DNA of 64,000 bases from Hymenobacter convexus (GCF_030580955.1 NZ_JAUQON010000011.1:1-64000), one strand, 5' to 3'; positions 17,248-26,116 are shown, counted from the first letter of the stretch. Program-made: numbers and translations. Notes: generated from the letters alone by a model not told the origin.

Positions 17248-18279
17248 CTAGGCGTTGGCCACTTGCGTTAACTGCCGCAAAGTAGCTGCATTGTCGGCCG
17301 GGTTGCAGTCCGCTACGGGCACAAAGGTGCGGGCCGGCTCGCCGGGGCGCTGGGCCAGGCCGTAGGTGTAGGTCTTGTCATAGTAATCGAGCACCAGCTC
17401 CACCATGCGCGGGAAGTCGCCCGCTTCCACGGCCGCCAGGGCCTGCTGGGTGGCCAGGCCGCCCAGGCGTTTGTGCAGCCGCTCAATGGCCTCGGCCAGC
17501 AGGGCGGGGCTTTCGGCGCCGTACTCGGCAGCCAGCTTGGCCACGCGGGCGGCGCGGGGCACTTCCAGCACCCAGCGCGGTGCGGTGCGCATCTGCTCAA
17601 ACAAGGTCGGTGGAATGGTGAGCCGGCCAATCTGGCGGCTCTCGTCTTCTACCCACACCGGCGCATCGGTGGGCAGGTGCAGCATGGCAGCCGCCAGGTT
17701 GTTCTCGAACTGCTCTTGGGTGGGCTGCGCCGGCTGACCGATGCTGCCAAACGCCGAGCCCTTGTGGTGGGCCAGTCCTTCGAGGTCGAGCACCGGCTGC
17801 TGGTGGGGCGCGGCGGCCAGGGCGTGCAGCACGTCGGTTTTGCCGCTGCCGGTGAGGCCACCCAACACCCGCCACTGCCGCGGCTCGGCAAAAGAAGCCA
17901 GCACCGCGCGGCGGTAGTCCTTGTAGCCCTTGTCCAGCAAATGCACTTTGAAACCCGCCAGCTCCAGCAGCCACAGCACCGCGCCGCTGCGCATGCCGCC
18001 GCGCCAGCAGTGCAGGCGCACTTCCTTGCCCGGCGCCAGCTTTTTGGCCTGCTTCACCATCTGCGACATCTTCGGCCCGAAGAATTCCAGGCCCAGGTGC
18101 ACGGCCCGCTCTTGGCTCACCTGCTTATAGGTAGTGCCGATGCGGGCCCGCTCCTCATCCGTAAACAGCGGCAGATTGAGCGCGCCCGGCACGTGGCCCT
18201 GCGCAAACTCAATGGGGGCGCGCACATCGAGGATAGGGTAGGGCAGGGCTTCGAACTCGGCGAGGGGGTGGCGGGGCAT
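17248..18279 (-). CDS. mnmH: tRNA 2-selenouridine synthase (MnmH/SelU)
   Basis: A 343-residue enzyme that replaces sulfur by selenium in the wobble 2-thiouridine of tRNAs, using selenophosphate through a geranylated intermediate. The N-terminal rhodanese domain carries the active-site cysteine C91 in LHCWRGGMRS. The C-terminal P-loop domain has GLTGSGKT at 141-148. The start MPRHPLAEFE at 18279 is the family start; a GC-rich in-frame extension beyond it runs antisense through pdxJ and is rejected. No selenophosphate synthetase gene is in this window. It lies downstream of pdxJ, separated by a 22-bp palindrome. Confidence 0.93.
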   Translation of the reverse strand: MPRHPLAEFEALPYPILDVRAPIEFAQGHVPGALNLPLFTDEERARIGTTYKQVSQERAVHLGLEFFGPKMSQMVKQAKKLAPGKEVRLHCWRGGMRSGAVLWLLELAGFKVHLLDKGYKDYRRAVLASFAEPRQWRVLGGLTGSGKTDVLHALAAAPHQQPVLDLEGLAHHKGSAFGSIGQPAQPTQEQFENNLAAAMLHLPTDAPVWVEDESRQIGRLTIPPTLFEQMRTAPRWVLEVPRAARVAKLAAEYGAESPALLAEAIERLHKRLGGLATQQALAAVEAGDFPRMVELVLDYYDKTYTYGLAQRPGEPARTFVPVADCNPADNAATLRQLTQVANA

Positions 18280-18329
18280 GGTGGGTGGGTACGTAATAAC
18301 AGAAAGAATAGCCGGCCGGGCCTGGGAAT

Positions 18330-18351
18330 GGCGCGCCACCGGTGGCGCGCC
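18330..18351. repeat. Perfect 22-bp palindrome at the pdxJ stop codon
   Basis: GGCGCGCCAC followed by CG and GTGGCGCGCC: a perfect palindrome whose last base belongs to the pdxJ stop codon. Without a T-run it is a poor intrinsic terminator; it could be a protein-binding site or an RNA 3'-end stabiliser. Confidence 0.7.
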
Positions 18352-19064
18352 TAACGCAGCTGCCGCCGGTACAGCTGCACGGTGTTTTCGAGGCCCAGGT
18401 ACAGGGCATCGCACACCAGGGCGTGGCCGATGCTCACCTCGGCCAGCTCGGGCAGCTGCTGGTGCAGCCAGGCCAAGTTGTCGAGGTCGAGGTCGTGGCC
18501 GGCGTTCACGCCCAGGCCCAATTGGCCGGCGCGGGCGGCGGTGGCGCGGTAGGGGGCCACGGCGGCTTCGCGGTCGGCGAGGTACTGCACGGCGTAGGCT
18601 TCGGTGTAGAGCTCGATGCGGTCGGTGCCGGTGCTGGCGGCGGCTTCTACCAGGCGCACGTCGGGGTCGAGGAAGATGCTCACCCGGCAGCCGAAGGACT
18701 TGAGCTCGGCCACCACTTCGCGCAGGAATTGCTGGTGCGTCACCACGTCCCAGCCGGCGTTGGAGGTGATGGCGTCGGGCGCGTCGGGCACCAGTGTCAC
18801 CTGCTCGGGGCGCACCTCGCGGCACAGGGCCACGAAATCGGGGGTGGGGTTGCCCTCCACGTTCAGCTCGGTGGTCAGAATGGGTTTGAGGTCGCGCACA
18901 TCCTGGTAGCGGATGTGGCGCTCGTCGGGGCGCGGATGCACCGTGATGCCCTCGGCCCCAAACCGCTCGATGTCGCGGGCGGCTTGCAGAATGTCGGGGC
19001 GGTTGTGCCCCCGGGCGTTGCGCAGGGTGGCCAGTTTGTTGATGTTGACGCTGAGCTTGGTCAT
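18351..19064 (-). CDS. pdxJ: Pyridoxine 5'-phosphate synthase PdxJ
   Basis: A 237-residue TIM-barrel enzyme that condenses 1-deoxyxylulose 5-phosphate with 3-amino-2-oxopropyl phosphate to give pyridoxine phosphate, the ring-closing step of DXP-dependent vitamin B6 synthesis. Family blocks are all present: LSVNINKLATLRNARG at the N-terminus, TVHPRPDERHI, FLDPD, ELYTEAYA and GLGVNAGHDLDLDNL. The start at 19064 is the family start; the in-frame extension upstream is repeat sequence. A family-A repeat separates it from the divergent yqeY gene. Confidence 0.95.
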   Translation of the reverse strand: MTKLSVNINKLATLRNARGHNRPDILQAARDIERFGAEGITVHPRPDERHIRYQDVRDLKPILTTELNVEGNPTPDFVALCREVRPEQVTLVPDAPDAITSNAGWDVVTHQQFLREVVAELKSFGCRVSIFLDPDVRLVEAAASTGTDRIELYTEAYAVQYLADREAAVAPYRATAARAGQLGLGVNAGHDLDLDNLAWLHQQLPELAEVSIGHALVCDALYLGLENTVQLYRRQLR

Positions 19065-19108
19065 GGGCGTTAGGGCAGGAGGGTGTATTGGGTTGACGAA
19101 GGTAAAAG

Positions 19109-19214
19109 GAACGTCATGCAGAGCGCAGCGAAGCATCTTGCCCGCGCCATGCAATCCAGTTAACCGGGGTTACTATTGCGGGCAAGATGCTTCGCTGCGC
19201 TCTGCATGACGTTC
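19109..19214. repeat. Family-A inverted repeat, copy 4
   Basis: Nearly perfect arms, GAACGTCATGCAGAGCGCAG continuing to CGAAGCATCTTGCCCGC and the complement, around a centre rich in A and T. It lies between the divergent genes pdxJ and yqeY, so it is upstream of both and cannot be a simple 3' terminator here. Confidence 0.88.
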
Positions 19215-19264
19215 TTTGTGTCGTTCTGTTTATCCGTCACTCCACCAACCCACCAATCCGCCTC

Positions 19265-19726
19265 ATGTTAAAAGACACCATCGACGCCGCCATCAAGCAA
19301 GCTATGCTGGCCAAAGACAAACTGCGCCTCACCGCCCTGCGCAGCATCAAATCGCAAATCATGCTGGCCGAAACCGCCGAGGGTGCCCACGGCGCCGCTC
19401 TCACCCCCGAAGCCGAGCTCAAGCTCCTCAACAAAGCCGCCAAGCAGCGCCGCGACGCCGCCGCCATCTACAAGGAGCAGTTCCGGTCCGAACTGGAAGA
19501 AAACGAGCTGGCCGAGCTGGCCATCATCGAAGAATTCCTGCCCGCCCAGCTCACCGAAGCCGACCTGGTGGAGCGCCTCGTGCACATCATCCAGCGCGTG
19601 GGCGCTACCGGCCCTTCCGACTTGGGCAAGGTAATGGGCGTGGCCGCCCGCGAACTCTCGGGCCAGGCCGATGGCAAGCGCATTTCCGACGTGCTGGGCC
19701 ACCTGCTCAATAACACAAACCTGTAG
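19265..19726 (+). CDS. GatB/YqeY domain protein
   Basis: A 153-residue YqeY-family protein, homologous to the C-terminal tRNA-binding domain of GatB. It opens MLKDTIDAAIKQAMLAKDK and contains the conserved KRRDAA-type KQRRDAAAIY helix and ELAIIEEFLPAQLTE. The family is thought to bind tRNA, but its role when freestanding is unclear. It heads a long plus-strand series; a perfect 29-bp hairpin follows its stop codon. Confidence 0.9.
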   Translation: MLKDTIDAAIKQAMLAKDKLRLTALRSIKSQIMLAETAEGAHGAALTPEAELKLLNKAAKQRRDAAAIYKEQFRSELEENELAELAIIEEFLPAQLTEADLVERLVHIIQRVGATGPSDLGKVMGVAARELSGQADGKRISDVLGHLLNNTNL

Positions 19727-19729
19727 GTG

Positions 19730-19830
19730 AATGGGTGGATTGTTGAATGGTTAGATTGCTGAATAGCTGAATTGGTTCATCTGTCCGGCCAGCCGATTCA
19801 ACAATCTAACCATTCAACAATCCACCCATT
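19730..19830. repeat. Perfect 29-bp inverted repeat
   Basis: The left arm (19730-19758) and the right arm (19802-19830) are exact reverse complements over 29 bases, starting AATGGGTGGATTGTTGAATG. The 43-nt loop is unrelated to the other families. It lies between yqeY and the cvpA gene, ending seven bases before the latter's ATG, so an RNA hairpin here could limit ribosome access. Confidence 0.92.
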
Positions 19831-19837
19831 TAAAACA

Positions 19838-20368
19838 ATGACTGCCCTCGACATCCTTCTTCTCCTGCCGCTGGGCATCGGGGCCGTGAAGGGCTACCGG
19901 CGCGGGCTGGTGCTGGAAGCCGTGTCGCTGCTGGCCTTTGTGCTGGCCGTGATTGGGGGCCTCAGCCTGCTCTCGGCGGCCGTGCCGCTGGTGCGGCAGT
20001 ACGTGGGCGATGCCTTCGGCATGCTGCCGCTGGTGTCGTTTGCGCTGGTGTTTGTGGGCATTATGTGGGGCGTGCACCTGCTGGGCGGCCTGCTCAAAAC
20101 GGCGGTGCACCTCACCCCGCTCGGCGTGCTCGACAACCTGCTCGGTGGCGCGGCCGGCGTTCTCAAGTGGATACTCGGCCTGAGCCTGCTGCTGCACGGC
20201 ACCGGCCTGGCGGGTTTGCACCTGCTGTCGCCCAGCCTCGTGGCCGGCTCGCAGGTGCTGCCCATCGTGCGGCAGGCCACGCCGCTGGCCCTGCAAATCA
20301 CCGGCTACGTGCTGCCCATTGCCCAGGATTTGCTGGTGCGCATGCGGGCGGCGTTTGTGAAGGGGTGA
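19838..20368 (+). CDS. CvpA family membrane protein
   Basis: A 176-residue membrane protein of the CvpA (colicin V production) family. It opens with ALDILLLLPLGIGAVKGYRRGLV, the typical first helix with its KGYRRG loop, and has four or five hydrophobic segments ending with a basic tail (LLVRMRAAFVKG). The molecular role of CvpA is unsettled; it has been linked to envelope stress and bile tolerance in enterics. Start chosen at the ATG immediately after the 29-bp hairpin. Confidence 0.85.
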   Translation: MTALDILLLLPLGIGAVKGYRRGLVLEAVSLLAFVLAVIGGLSLLSAAVPLVRQYVGDAFGMLPLVSFALVFVGIMWGVHLLGGLLKTAVHLTPLGVLDNLLGGAAGVLKWILGLSLLLHGTGLAGLHLLSPSLVAGSQVLPIVRQATPLALQITGYVLPIAQDLLVRMRAAFVKG

Positions 20369-20400
20369 GGGTTATTTTCCTCTGATTTCCACTCAAAAGA

Positions 20401-20997
20401 ATGCGTCTGCTGCTGCTCGACAATTTCGATTCCTTCACCTTCACCCTGGCCGACTACCTGCGCCAGCTAGAAGCCGAAGTCATCGTGCGCCGCAACGACG
20501 TGCCCTTGTGGGAACTGCAACAAATGCATTTCGATGGCATTGTTCTCTCGCCCGGCCCCGGCACGCCCGCCCAGGCCGGCGTAATGCCCGCCGTCATTGC
20601 GCATTATCATCAGCAGGTGCCCATGCTGGGTGTATGCCTGGGCCACCAAGCTTTGGGGGAATTCTTCGGCGCCACCGTGGCCCGGGCCGCCCGGCCCGTG
20701 CACGGCAAAGTGTCGGAAATGCAGTGCGCTCCCGATGAGGCGCTTTTTGCGGGGCTCCCTGCTACTCAACCAGTCACGCGCTACCACTCGCTGCTGCTGC
20801 GCGAGCCCCTGCCCGAAGCCCTCGTGCCGCTGGCTCGCACCACCGGCCCGGTGCCCGAGCTCATGGCCCTGCGTCACCGCACGTTGCCGCTCTACGGCGT
20901 CCAATTCCATCCCGAAGCCCTGCTGACGCCGCACGGGCTGGCAATTTTGGCCAATTGGCTCCGTTGTTGTATCATTGCCAAAACCGCCGGTAATTGA
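20401..20997 (+). CDS. Glutamine amidotransferase of aminodeoxychorismate/anthranilate synthase
   Basis: A 198-residue class I glutamine amidotransferase (PabA/TrpG type). It supplies ammonia to a chorismate-using partner for folate or tryptophan synthesis. The nucleophile C79 lies in GVCLGHQALGEFFG, the oxyanion stretch is LSPGPGTP (49-56), and the His-Glu pair is in QFHPEALLT. No PabB or TrpE gene is adjacent, so which pathway it serves cannot be decided from this window; such enzymes often serve both. The gene is separated by 11 bases from the following hydrolase. Confidence 0.88.
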   Translation: MRLLLLDNFDSFTFTLADYLRQLEAEVIVRRNDVPLWELQQMHFDGIVLSPGPGTPAQAGVMPAVIAHYHQQVPMLGVCLGHQALGEFFGATVARAARPVHGKVSEMQCAPDEALFAGLPATQPVTRYHSLLLREPLPEALVPLARTTGPVPELMALRHRTLPLYGVQFHPEALLTPHGLAILANWLRCCIIAKTAGN

Positions 20998-21008
20998 CGA
21001 GAAACGAG

Positions 21009-21791
21009 ATGGAATTGCGCCGCCAGCACCAACACGGGTACGAGTACGTCGACGAAGGCCAGGGCCCCGTACTGCTCCTGCTGCACGGCCTCTTCGGCGC
21101 CCTCAGCAACTGGCAGGACGTGGTTGAAGAATTTTCTACCGACCACCGCGTCATCATTCCCCTGCTGCCTATCTACGACATGCCCCTCACCCAGGCCGGT
21201 GTGCCAGGCCTGGTAGCCTATGTCGAAGGCTTCGTGAAAGCCCTGGCCTTGCCACCGTCCTTTACGGTGCTCGGCAACTCGCTGGGTGGCCACATAGCTT
21301 TGGTATATGCCCTCAGCAACCCCACCCGCGTCAATAGCCTGGTGCTTACCGGCAGCAGCGGCTTGTTTGAGGACAGCATGGGCGGCTCCTTCCCCAAGCG
21401 CGGCAACTACGCCTATGTGCAGGAGCGGGTTGGCTACACCTTCTACGACCCCACCATTGCTACCCGGGAGCTGGTCGATGAGGTGTTCAACGTCACCAAC
21501 TCCAATGCCAAGTGCCTGCGCATTATCTCGATTGCTCGGTCGGCCCAGCGCCACAATTTGAGCAAGGAGCTGACGAAAATCGGGGTGCCCACGCTGCTGG
21601 TCTGGGGGCTGAACGATACCATCACGCCGCCACCGGTGGCCCACGAGTTTGCCCGCCTGCTGCCCCACGCCGAGCTGCGTTTCCTCGACCACTGCGGCCA
21701 CGCCCCCATGATGGAGCGCCCCGCCGGTTTCAATGCCTACCTGCGCCACTTTTTGCGTACTACCGAAACCGCGCCGGCCGTGGCTGCCTAA
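21009..21791 (+). CDS. Alpha/beta hydrolase
   Basis: A 260-residue alpha/beta hydrolase. The oxyanion loop is LLLHGLFGALSNW (24-36), the nucleophile S91 is in GNSLGG, the acid is probably D in WGLNDTITPP, and the catalytic His is in DHCGHAPMMERP. It resembles meta-cleavage product hydrolases and lipases but substrate is unknown. I take the ATG at 21009; an in-frame TTG at 20994 would overlap the amidotransferase stop. Close spacing implies co-transcription with the upstream gene. Confidence 0.85.
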   Translation: MELRRQHQHGYEYVDEGQGPVLLLLHGLFGALSNWQDVVEEFSTDHRVIIPLLPIYDMPLTQAGVPGLVAYVEGFVKALALPPSFTVLGNSLGGHIALVYALSNPTRVNSLVLTGSSGLFEDSMGGSFPKRGNYAYVQERVGYTFYDPTIATRELVDEVFNVTNSNAKCLRIISIARSAQRHNLSKELTKIGVPTLLVWGLNDTITPPPVAHEFARLLPHAELRFLDHCGHAPMMERPAGFNAYLRHFLRTTETAPAVAA

Positions 21792-21919
21792 AGGGCAGTT
21801 ATCTTTTTGGCCGGCCCGATTGTTGTTCACCAGACCATCACGCTTCAGGGTGCTGTTTTATTCTATCCTTTCCACCAATCCTGCCCTTATTGCCGTTTAC
21901 CTCCTTATCAGCTACGAAT

Positions 21920-22594
21920 ATGCCCGCCCTGCTCGCCGAGGACTTACTCAACGAAATGATTCCGCCCCTGAAAGGCACCGATTCGGCGGGCAAAGCAGCG
22001 CGCTGGCTCGATGAGTTTCATGTGGCCCAGCTGCCGGTGCTCGACAACCGTCACTACCGTGGCCTTGTTACCGAGTCTGACCTGGCCGACTTTGACGACC
22101 CCGAAACCCTGCTTTCCGAGCTGCCCCTGGGTTATGCCGATGCCTACGTGCGCCCCGACCAGCACTTCTACCGCGTGATGGAGCTGGCCATTGAGAATAA
22201 AATTCAGCTGGTGCCTGTGGTCGACGAGCACCAGGAATACGCCGGCGTGGTCACCATTGCCGATGCGCTGGCGGCCTTTGGCCAGCAGCCGGCCGGCGGG
22301 CAGGGCGGCATCATCGTCCTCACCATGGAAGAGCGGGATTACTCGCTCACCCAAATCAGCCGCTACGTGGAGGAAAACAACGCCAAGGTCCTCAGTGCCC
22401 TGGTAGCCCAGGACGAAGTGGACCCCTACCGCATCCGTCTCACCCTCAAGCTCAACACCGACAACCTGGCCCGCATCACGGCCACGCTGGAGCGATTCGG
22501 CTACGTTGTCACGGCCCAGTTCAGCGGCACCGCTGCTCCGAACGAAGACGAGCAGGACCGTTACGACGCCCTGCTGCGCTACCTGAGCGTCTGA
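21920..22594 (+). CDS. CBS domain-containing protein with ACT-like C-terminus
   Basis: A 224-residue protein with two N-terminal CBS motifs (PPLKGTDSAGKAARWLDEFHV with LPVLDNRHYRGLVTESDL, and VRPDQHFYRVMELAIENKIQLVPVV). A C-terminal half from about residue 135 has ACT-like alternation (IIVLTMEERDYSLTQISRYVE, YRIRLTLKLNTDNLARITATL). The layout resembles AcuB-type ligand sensors that bind adenine nucleotides. It has no catalytic domain. It lies six bases before the BamA-like gene and close to NAD kinase, an order I recall from other Bacteroidota. Confidence 0.8.
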   Translation: MPALLAEDLLNEMIPPLKGTDSAGKAARWLDEFHVAQLPVLDNRHYRGLVTESDLADFDDPETLLSELPLGYADAYVRPDQHFYRVMELAIENKIQLVPVVDEHQEYAGVVTIADALAAFGQQPAGGQGGIIVLTMEERDYSLTQISRYVEENNAKVLSALVAQDEVDPYRIRLTLKLNTDNLARITATLERFGYVVTAQFSGTAAPNEDEQDRYDALLRYLSV

Positions 22595-22600
22595 TAACGG

Positions 22601-24061
22601 GTGCTCGGAGTCGTCTTATTATTCCTGCGGATGCTGTTGGCCAGCCCGGCCCCCAGCCAGACGCCTACCGACACGCTGCCTCGCCCCCTGAAGCCAGTGG
22701 TAGCGCCCGCCGATACGCTGGTGCGCGTGCTGCCCTGCCCCGGCGTGGCGCGTGCGGCCGTGGGCACCATCCTGTTTCTGGGCAATGCCATCACCAAGGA
22801 ACGCATCCTACGGGTCGAACTCGACCTCCACGAAGGCGACACCCTCGCCGTGGCTGATGCCGCTGCCCGCCTCGAAGCCAACCGCAGCCGCCTCTTCAAC
22901 CTGCAGCTTTTCCACGCGGTAGTGGTGCAGGCCAGCTGTAAAAATGGGCGCTGGCTCATCGTATTCGGCCTGCAGGAGCGCCTCTACACCTTCCCGGTGC
23001 CCATTCTTTCCCTCGCCGACCGCAACCTGCGTTCCTGGCTCGACCGCTCCGACCGCTGGCGCCGCGTCGATTACGGCGTTCATCTGGTGCGCACCAACTT
23101 CCGCGGCCGCAACGAACAGCTGAGTGCCAACCTGCAGCTGGGCTTCAACCGCAAATACGAGCTGTTCTACGAGGCTCCCGGCCTGGGTCGTTACCGCCGC
23201 CTGGGCTTCGGCGTGGGCGCCTCCTACTACCAAAGCCGCACCCTCGACTACATCACCCAAGCCGACCGCCTCGTGCCATTTCGGGCCGACGCGGGCTTTC
23301 CCATCCAGCGCTTCTACGCCACGGGCGGGCTGCGCCTGCGGCACACCGTCCAGTTTCTCACCGCTTTCGATGTGTCCTATCACCGCGAGCGCCTCGCCGA
23401 CACCATCGCCTACTACAACGCCGACTATTACCTCGGCCGCACCCAGCGCGAGTACCTGGATTTCACCCTCACCAGCACCCGCAACCAGCGCCGCACCTTT
23501 GCCTACCCGCTCACCGGGCAGTTTGCGCAGGTGTCGCTCTCGCACCGCGTTTTTCTGGGAGGCGTTGCGCCCAGCATCACCACGCTACACCTCAGCTATT
23601 CGCGCTACCTGGCGCTGGGGCACAACTTCTACTACAGCCTCGGTCTCAGCGCCCAATCGCGCCTCGCCCGCCGCCTCGCCTACGCCGATACCCGCGCCCT
23701 GGGCTACGCCGACCTCGTGCGGGGCTACGACGAATATGTTATCGACGGCCGCCACTACGGCCTGGTGCAGCAAGGTGTCTCCTACGCCCTGCTGCGGCCC
23801 CGGACCATTCAGTTGGGCAGCATCGACAATCCGAAAATTAACACAATCCCGCTGGCCCTCTACCTGAATATCTTTACCGATGCCGGCTACGTCATTGCCC
23901 CGGCACCTCCGCCATCAAACCGCCTGCCCAACCACTTTCTTCGCTCCATCGGCCTCGGCCTGCACCTCGTCACGTACTATGACCGGGTCTTCACCGTCGA
24001 GTACACTTTGAATGGCCTGGGCCAAACCGGCTACTTTTTTCGGGCCGAATTCCCCATCTAG
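22601..24061 (+). CDS. BamA/TamA-like outer membrane protein with a single POTRA
   Basis: A 486-residue outer-membrane protein. After a short hydrophobic N-terminus (LGVVLLFLRMLLASPAPSQ) a POTRA-like domain is visible (ILFLGNAITKERILRVELDL, SRLFNLQLFHAVVV, about residues 48-125). A beta barrel follows, rich in alternating aromatic residues and ending FRAEFPI. It is much shorter than BamA and probably a specialised Omp85 relative. The GTG at 22601 is used as start; an ATG at 22631 is possible. The function may be insertion or export of a specific protein or lipid. Confidence 0.72.
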   Translation: MLGVVLLFLRMLLASPAPSQTPTDTLPRPLKPVVAPADTLVRVLPCPGVARAAVGTILFLGNAITKERILRVELDLHEGDTLAVADAAARLEANRSRLFNLQLFHAVVVQASCKNGRWLIVFGLQERLYTFPVPILSLADRNLRSWLDRSDRWRRVDYGVHLVRTNFRGRNEQLSANLQLGFNRKYELFYEAPGLGRYRRLGFGVGASYYQSRTLDYITQADRLVPFRADAGFPIQRFYATGGLRLRHTVQFLTAFDVSYHRERLADTIAYYNADYYLGRTQREYLDFTLTSTRNQRRTFAYPLTGQFAQVSLSHRVFLGGVAPSITTLHLSYSRYLALGHNFYYSLGLSAQSRLARRLAYADTRALGYADLVRGYDEYVIDGRHYGLVQQGVSYALLRPRTIQLGSIDNPKINTIPLALYLNIFTDAGYVIAPAPPPSNRLPNHFLRSIGLGLHLVTYYDRVFTVEYTLNGLGQTGYFFRAEFPI

Positions 24062-24152
24062 CTGCCGCTGCCAGCTCGTTCGGTTATTTATTTGTTATGA
24101 ATCACCCAAGCGAACCGGCCCTTCCAATGCGCCAGCCCCTCGTTCTCTCCGC

Positions 24153-25040
24153 ATGAAAATCGCCATTCTCGGCAAGCCCTTCGACGACGAAGCCGCACCG
24201 GCCATCCAAGCCCTGCTCGACGACCTGGCCGCGCGCCGCGCCGAAGTCCGCATCGGTGAGTCCTTCCGCACCTTTCTCGACAACCGCCTGCGCCTGCCCC
24301 CCGGCACCACCGAGTTCCGCCGCGGCGACTCCCTGCGCGGCGTGCAGTTCGTGCTCAGCATCGGCGGCGACGGCACCCTGCTCGACACCGTCACCTACGT
24401 CGGCAGCCTCCAAATCCCCATCCTCGGCATTCATACCGGCCGGCTCGGCTTCCTGGCCACCATCACCCCCGACCGCATTGCCCAGGCCATCGATGCCCTT
24501 TATAAAGGCCATTTCACCATCGAAGACCGCAGCCTGATTCGCGTCGATACCGACCCCGACGTCTTCGGCAGCCTCAATTTCGGCCTCAACGAGTTCAGTG
24601 TCCTCAAGCGCGACACCTCGTCGATGATTGTCGTGCACACATATATCGACGGCGAATACCTGAACTCCTACTGGGCCGACGGCCTGGTGGTAGCCACGCC
24701 CACCGGTTCCACGGGCTACTCCCTTAGCTGCGGCGGCCCGGTAATGCTGCCCCAGACAAACAATTTTATTATCGCTCCCGTATGCCCTCACAATCTGAAT
24801 GTGCGGCCCCTCGTCGTGTCGGACCAGAGCGTGATTTCCTTCGAAATCGAAGGCCGTAGCACCAGCTACATGCTGGCCCTCGATTCGCGCTCCCTTCCCG
24901 TCGAAGCCTCCGTCCAGATTGCCGTTCGCCGTGAAACTTTCAATGCTCGCCTAGTAAAATTAAATCACGTTAACTTCCTTAGTACCTTGCGCAGCAAACT
25001 TAATTGGGGCTTAGACCGCCGTAATCCGGTTGGTAGTTAA
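24153..25040 (+). CDS. nadK: NAD kinase
   Basis: A 295-residue NAD kinase making NADP from NAD. The signature GGDGT is at 71-75 (SIGGDGTLLDTV), the NE pair is in FGLNEFSVLK, and the glycine/serine-rich nucleotide site is TPTGSTGYSLSCGGP. Length and motif order match the family. The start ATG at 24153 gives MKIAILGKP, the family N-terminus. It precedes the PorG-like genes, the usual Bacteroidota arrangement. Confidence 0.95.
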   Translation: MKIAILGKPFDDEAAPAIQALLDDLAARRAEVRIGESFRTFLDNRLRLPPGTTEFRRGDSLRGVQFVLSIGGDGTLLDTVTYVGSLQIPILGIHTGRLGFLATITPDRIAQAIDALYKGHFTIEDRSLIRVDTDPDVFGSLNFGLNEFSVLKRDTSSMIVVHTYIDGEYLNSYWADGLVVATPTGSTGYSLSCGGPVMLPQTNNFIIAPVCPHNLNVRPLVVSDQSVISFEIEGRSTSYMLALDSRSLPVEASVQIAVRRETFNARLVKLNHVNFLSTLRSKLNWGLDRRNPVGS

Positions 25041-25081
25041 CTAAAAATGAACAGGTTTTTTATTGAAAAAATCGCCGAAAG

Positions 25082-25112
25082 TTTTTTTAGTTCCCGATTA
25101 CGCCTACTTTTG
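25082..25112 (+). promoter_or_regulatory. Putative Bacteroidota promoter for porG
   Basis: TACTTTTG at 25105-25112 matches TAnnTTTG exactly. A T-run stands about 17-19 bases upstream in the -33 position. It lies 74 bases before the porG ATG, in a 146-bp AT-rich gap after nadK. Confidence 0.5.
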
Positions 25113-25186
25113 TCACCGTCTGAAACTGCGCATTCACTGCACTGCCCTCAACACCTCGAAACTCGAATCATCATTTTCGTTGCCTT

Positions 25187-26116
25187 ATGAAAAATATTTT
25201 CACTTATTCCTCGGCACTTGTGCTCGGCTTGGCCTTGGTGGCTACGCCGGATGCAGATGCCCAGCAGTTCAGCAAGCGGAAGCAGTACAACTCCATCGGC
25301 TTCAGCCTGAACGCGATGAACTACTTCGGCGATGTAACTCCGGTTACCAACTTCACCAGCTTGCGTTTGGGTGCTACCCGCGTTGGTGCCGGTGTTTCTA
25401 TCACTCGTCGTTTTTATCCGCGTGTGTCTGGCCGTTTTGGCCTCTCCTATGGCCGCATCAGCGGCGACGACTCGCAGGCCGCTAATCAGAACGACCCCAA
25501 CGCCCGTTTCCGCTACAACCGGAATTTCTCTTTCCGGAATGATATCCTCGAGGCTTCGGCTGTTGCTGTTATCGACCTGATTGAGAACCGCAATAACTAC
25601 CTGAAACGTCCTGACTTTGTGCCTTACGTTTTCGTAGGCGTAGCCGGTTTCTATAACAACCCCAAGGGCCTGGTAGGCAAGAACAGCCTCGGTCTGACCG
25701 AGGGCGAATACATCGCCCTGGCAGACCTGCAGACCGAAGGGCAAGCCAGCAAGTACGGCCAAACCCAGTTTTCGATTCCGTTCGGCGGCGGTATCCGCTA
25801 CCGCATCAACCGCAACTTTGATGCAAGCCTCGAAATCGGCTGGCGCAAAACGTTCACCGACTATCTGGACGATGTAGGAGGCAAGTTTGCCGACCCGTCC
25901 AAGTTGGTAACCCCGGCTCAGCAGTACTTTGGCCGCGACATTACCCGCAGCATCTCGATGCCGGACGCAAATTTCAACCCCGGTAAGTACCCCGGCTTTA
26001 CCGACCCCATCGCTCAGCGCGGCGACACCGGCAATAAGACCGACTGGTACATCGTTACCGGCGTCACGCTGAACTACATCTTGACGCCCCGCATCAAGAA
26101 CCCCAAATTCCGCTAA
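25187..26116 (+). CDS. PorG-like outer membrane beta-barrel protein (DUF6089)
   Basis: A 309-residue exported beta-barrel protein. Signal peptide 1-25 ends at DADAQ. The body has the DUF6089/PorG pattern: IGFSLNAMNYFGDVTP, RVGAGVSITRRFYPR, YNRNFSFRNDILEASAVAVIDLI, and SIPFGGGIRYRINRNFDASLEIGWRKTFTDYLDDVGG. It ends with WYIVTGVTLNYIL. PorG is an outer-membrane component of the type IX secretion system. Its position before uppS and bamA is the conserved place for this gene. A second member follows directly. Confidence in the family is good; that this copy is the T9SS subunit is probable. Confidence 0.82.
   Translation: MKNIFTYSSALVLGLALVATPDADAQQFSKRKQYNSIGFSLNAMNYFGDVTPVTNFTSLRLGATRVGAGVSITRRFYPRVSGRFGLSYGRISGDDSQAANQNDPNARFRYNRNFSFRNDILEASAVAVIDLIENRNNYLKRPDFVPYVFVGVAGFYNNPKGLVGKNSLGLTEGEYIALADLQTEGQASKYGQTQFSIPFGGGIRYRINRNFDASLEIGWRKTFTDYLDDVGGKFADPSKLVTPAQQYFGRDITRSISMPDANFNPGKYPGFTDPIAQRGDTGNKTDWYIVTGVTLNYILTPRIKNPKFR

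Noticed and set aside
18280..18825. N-terminal extension of the mnmH reading frame
   Set aside because: It is an Arg/Pro/Gly-rich reading antisense-like in composition and overlaps pdxJ on the same strand in another frame; MnmH starts at 18279.
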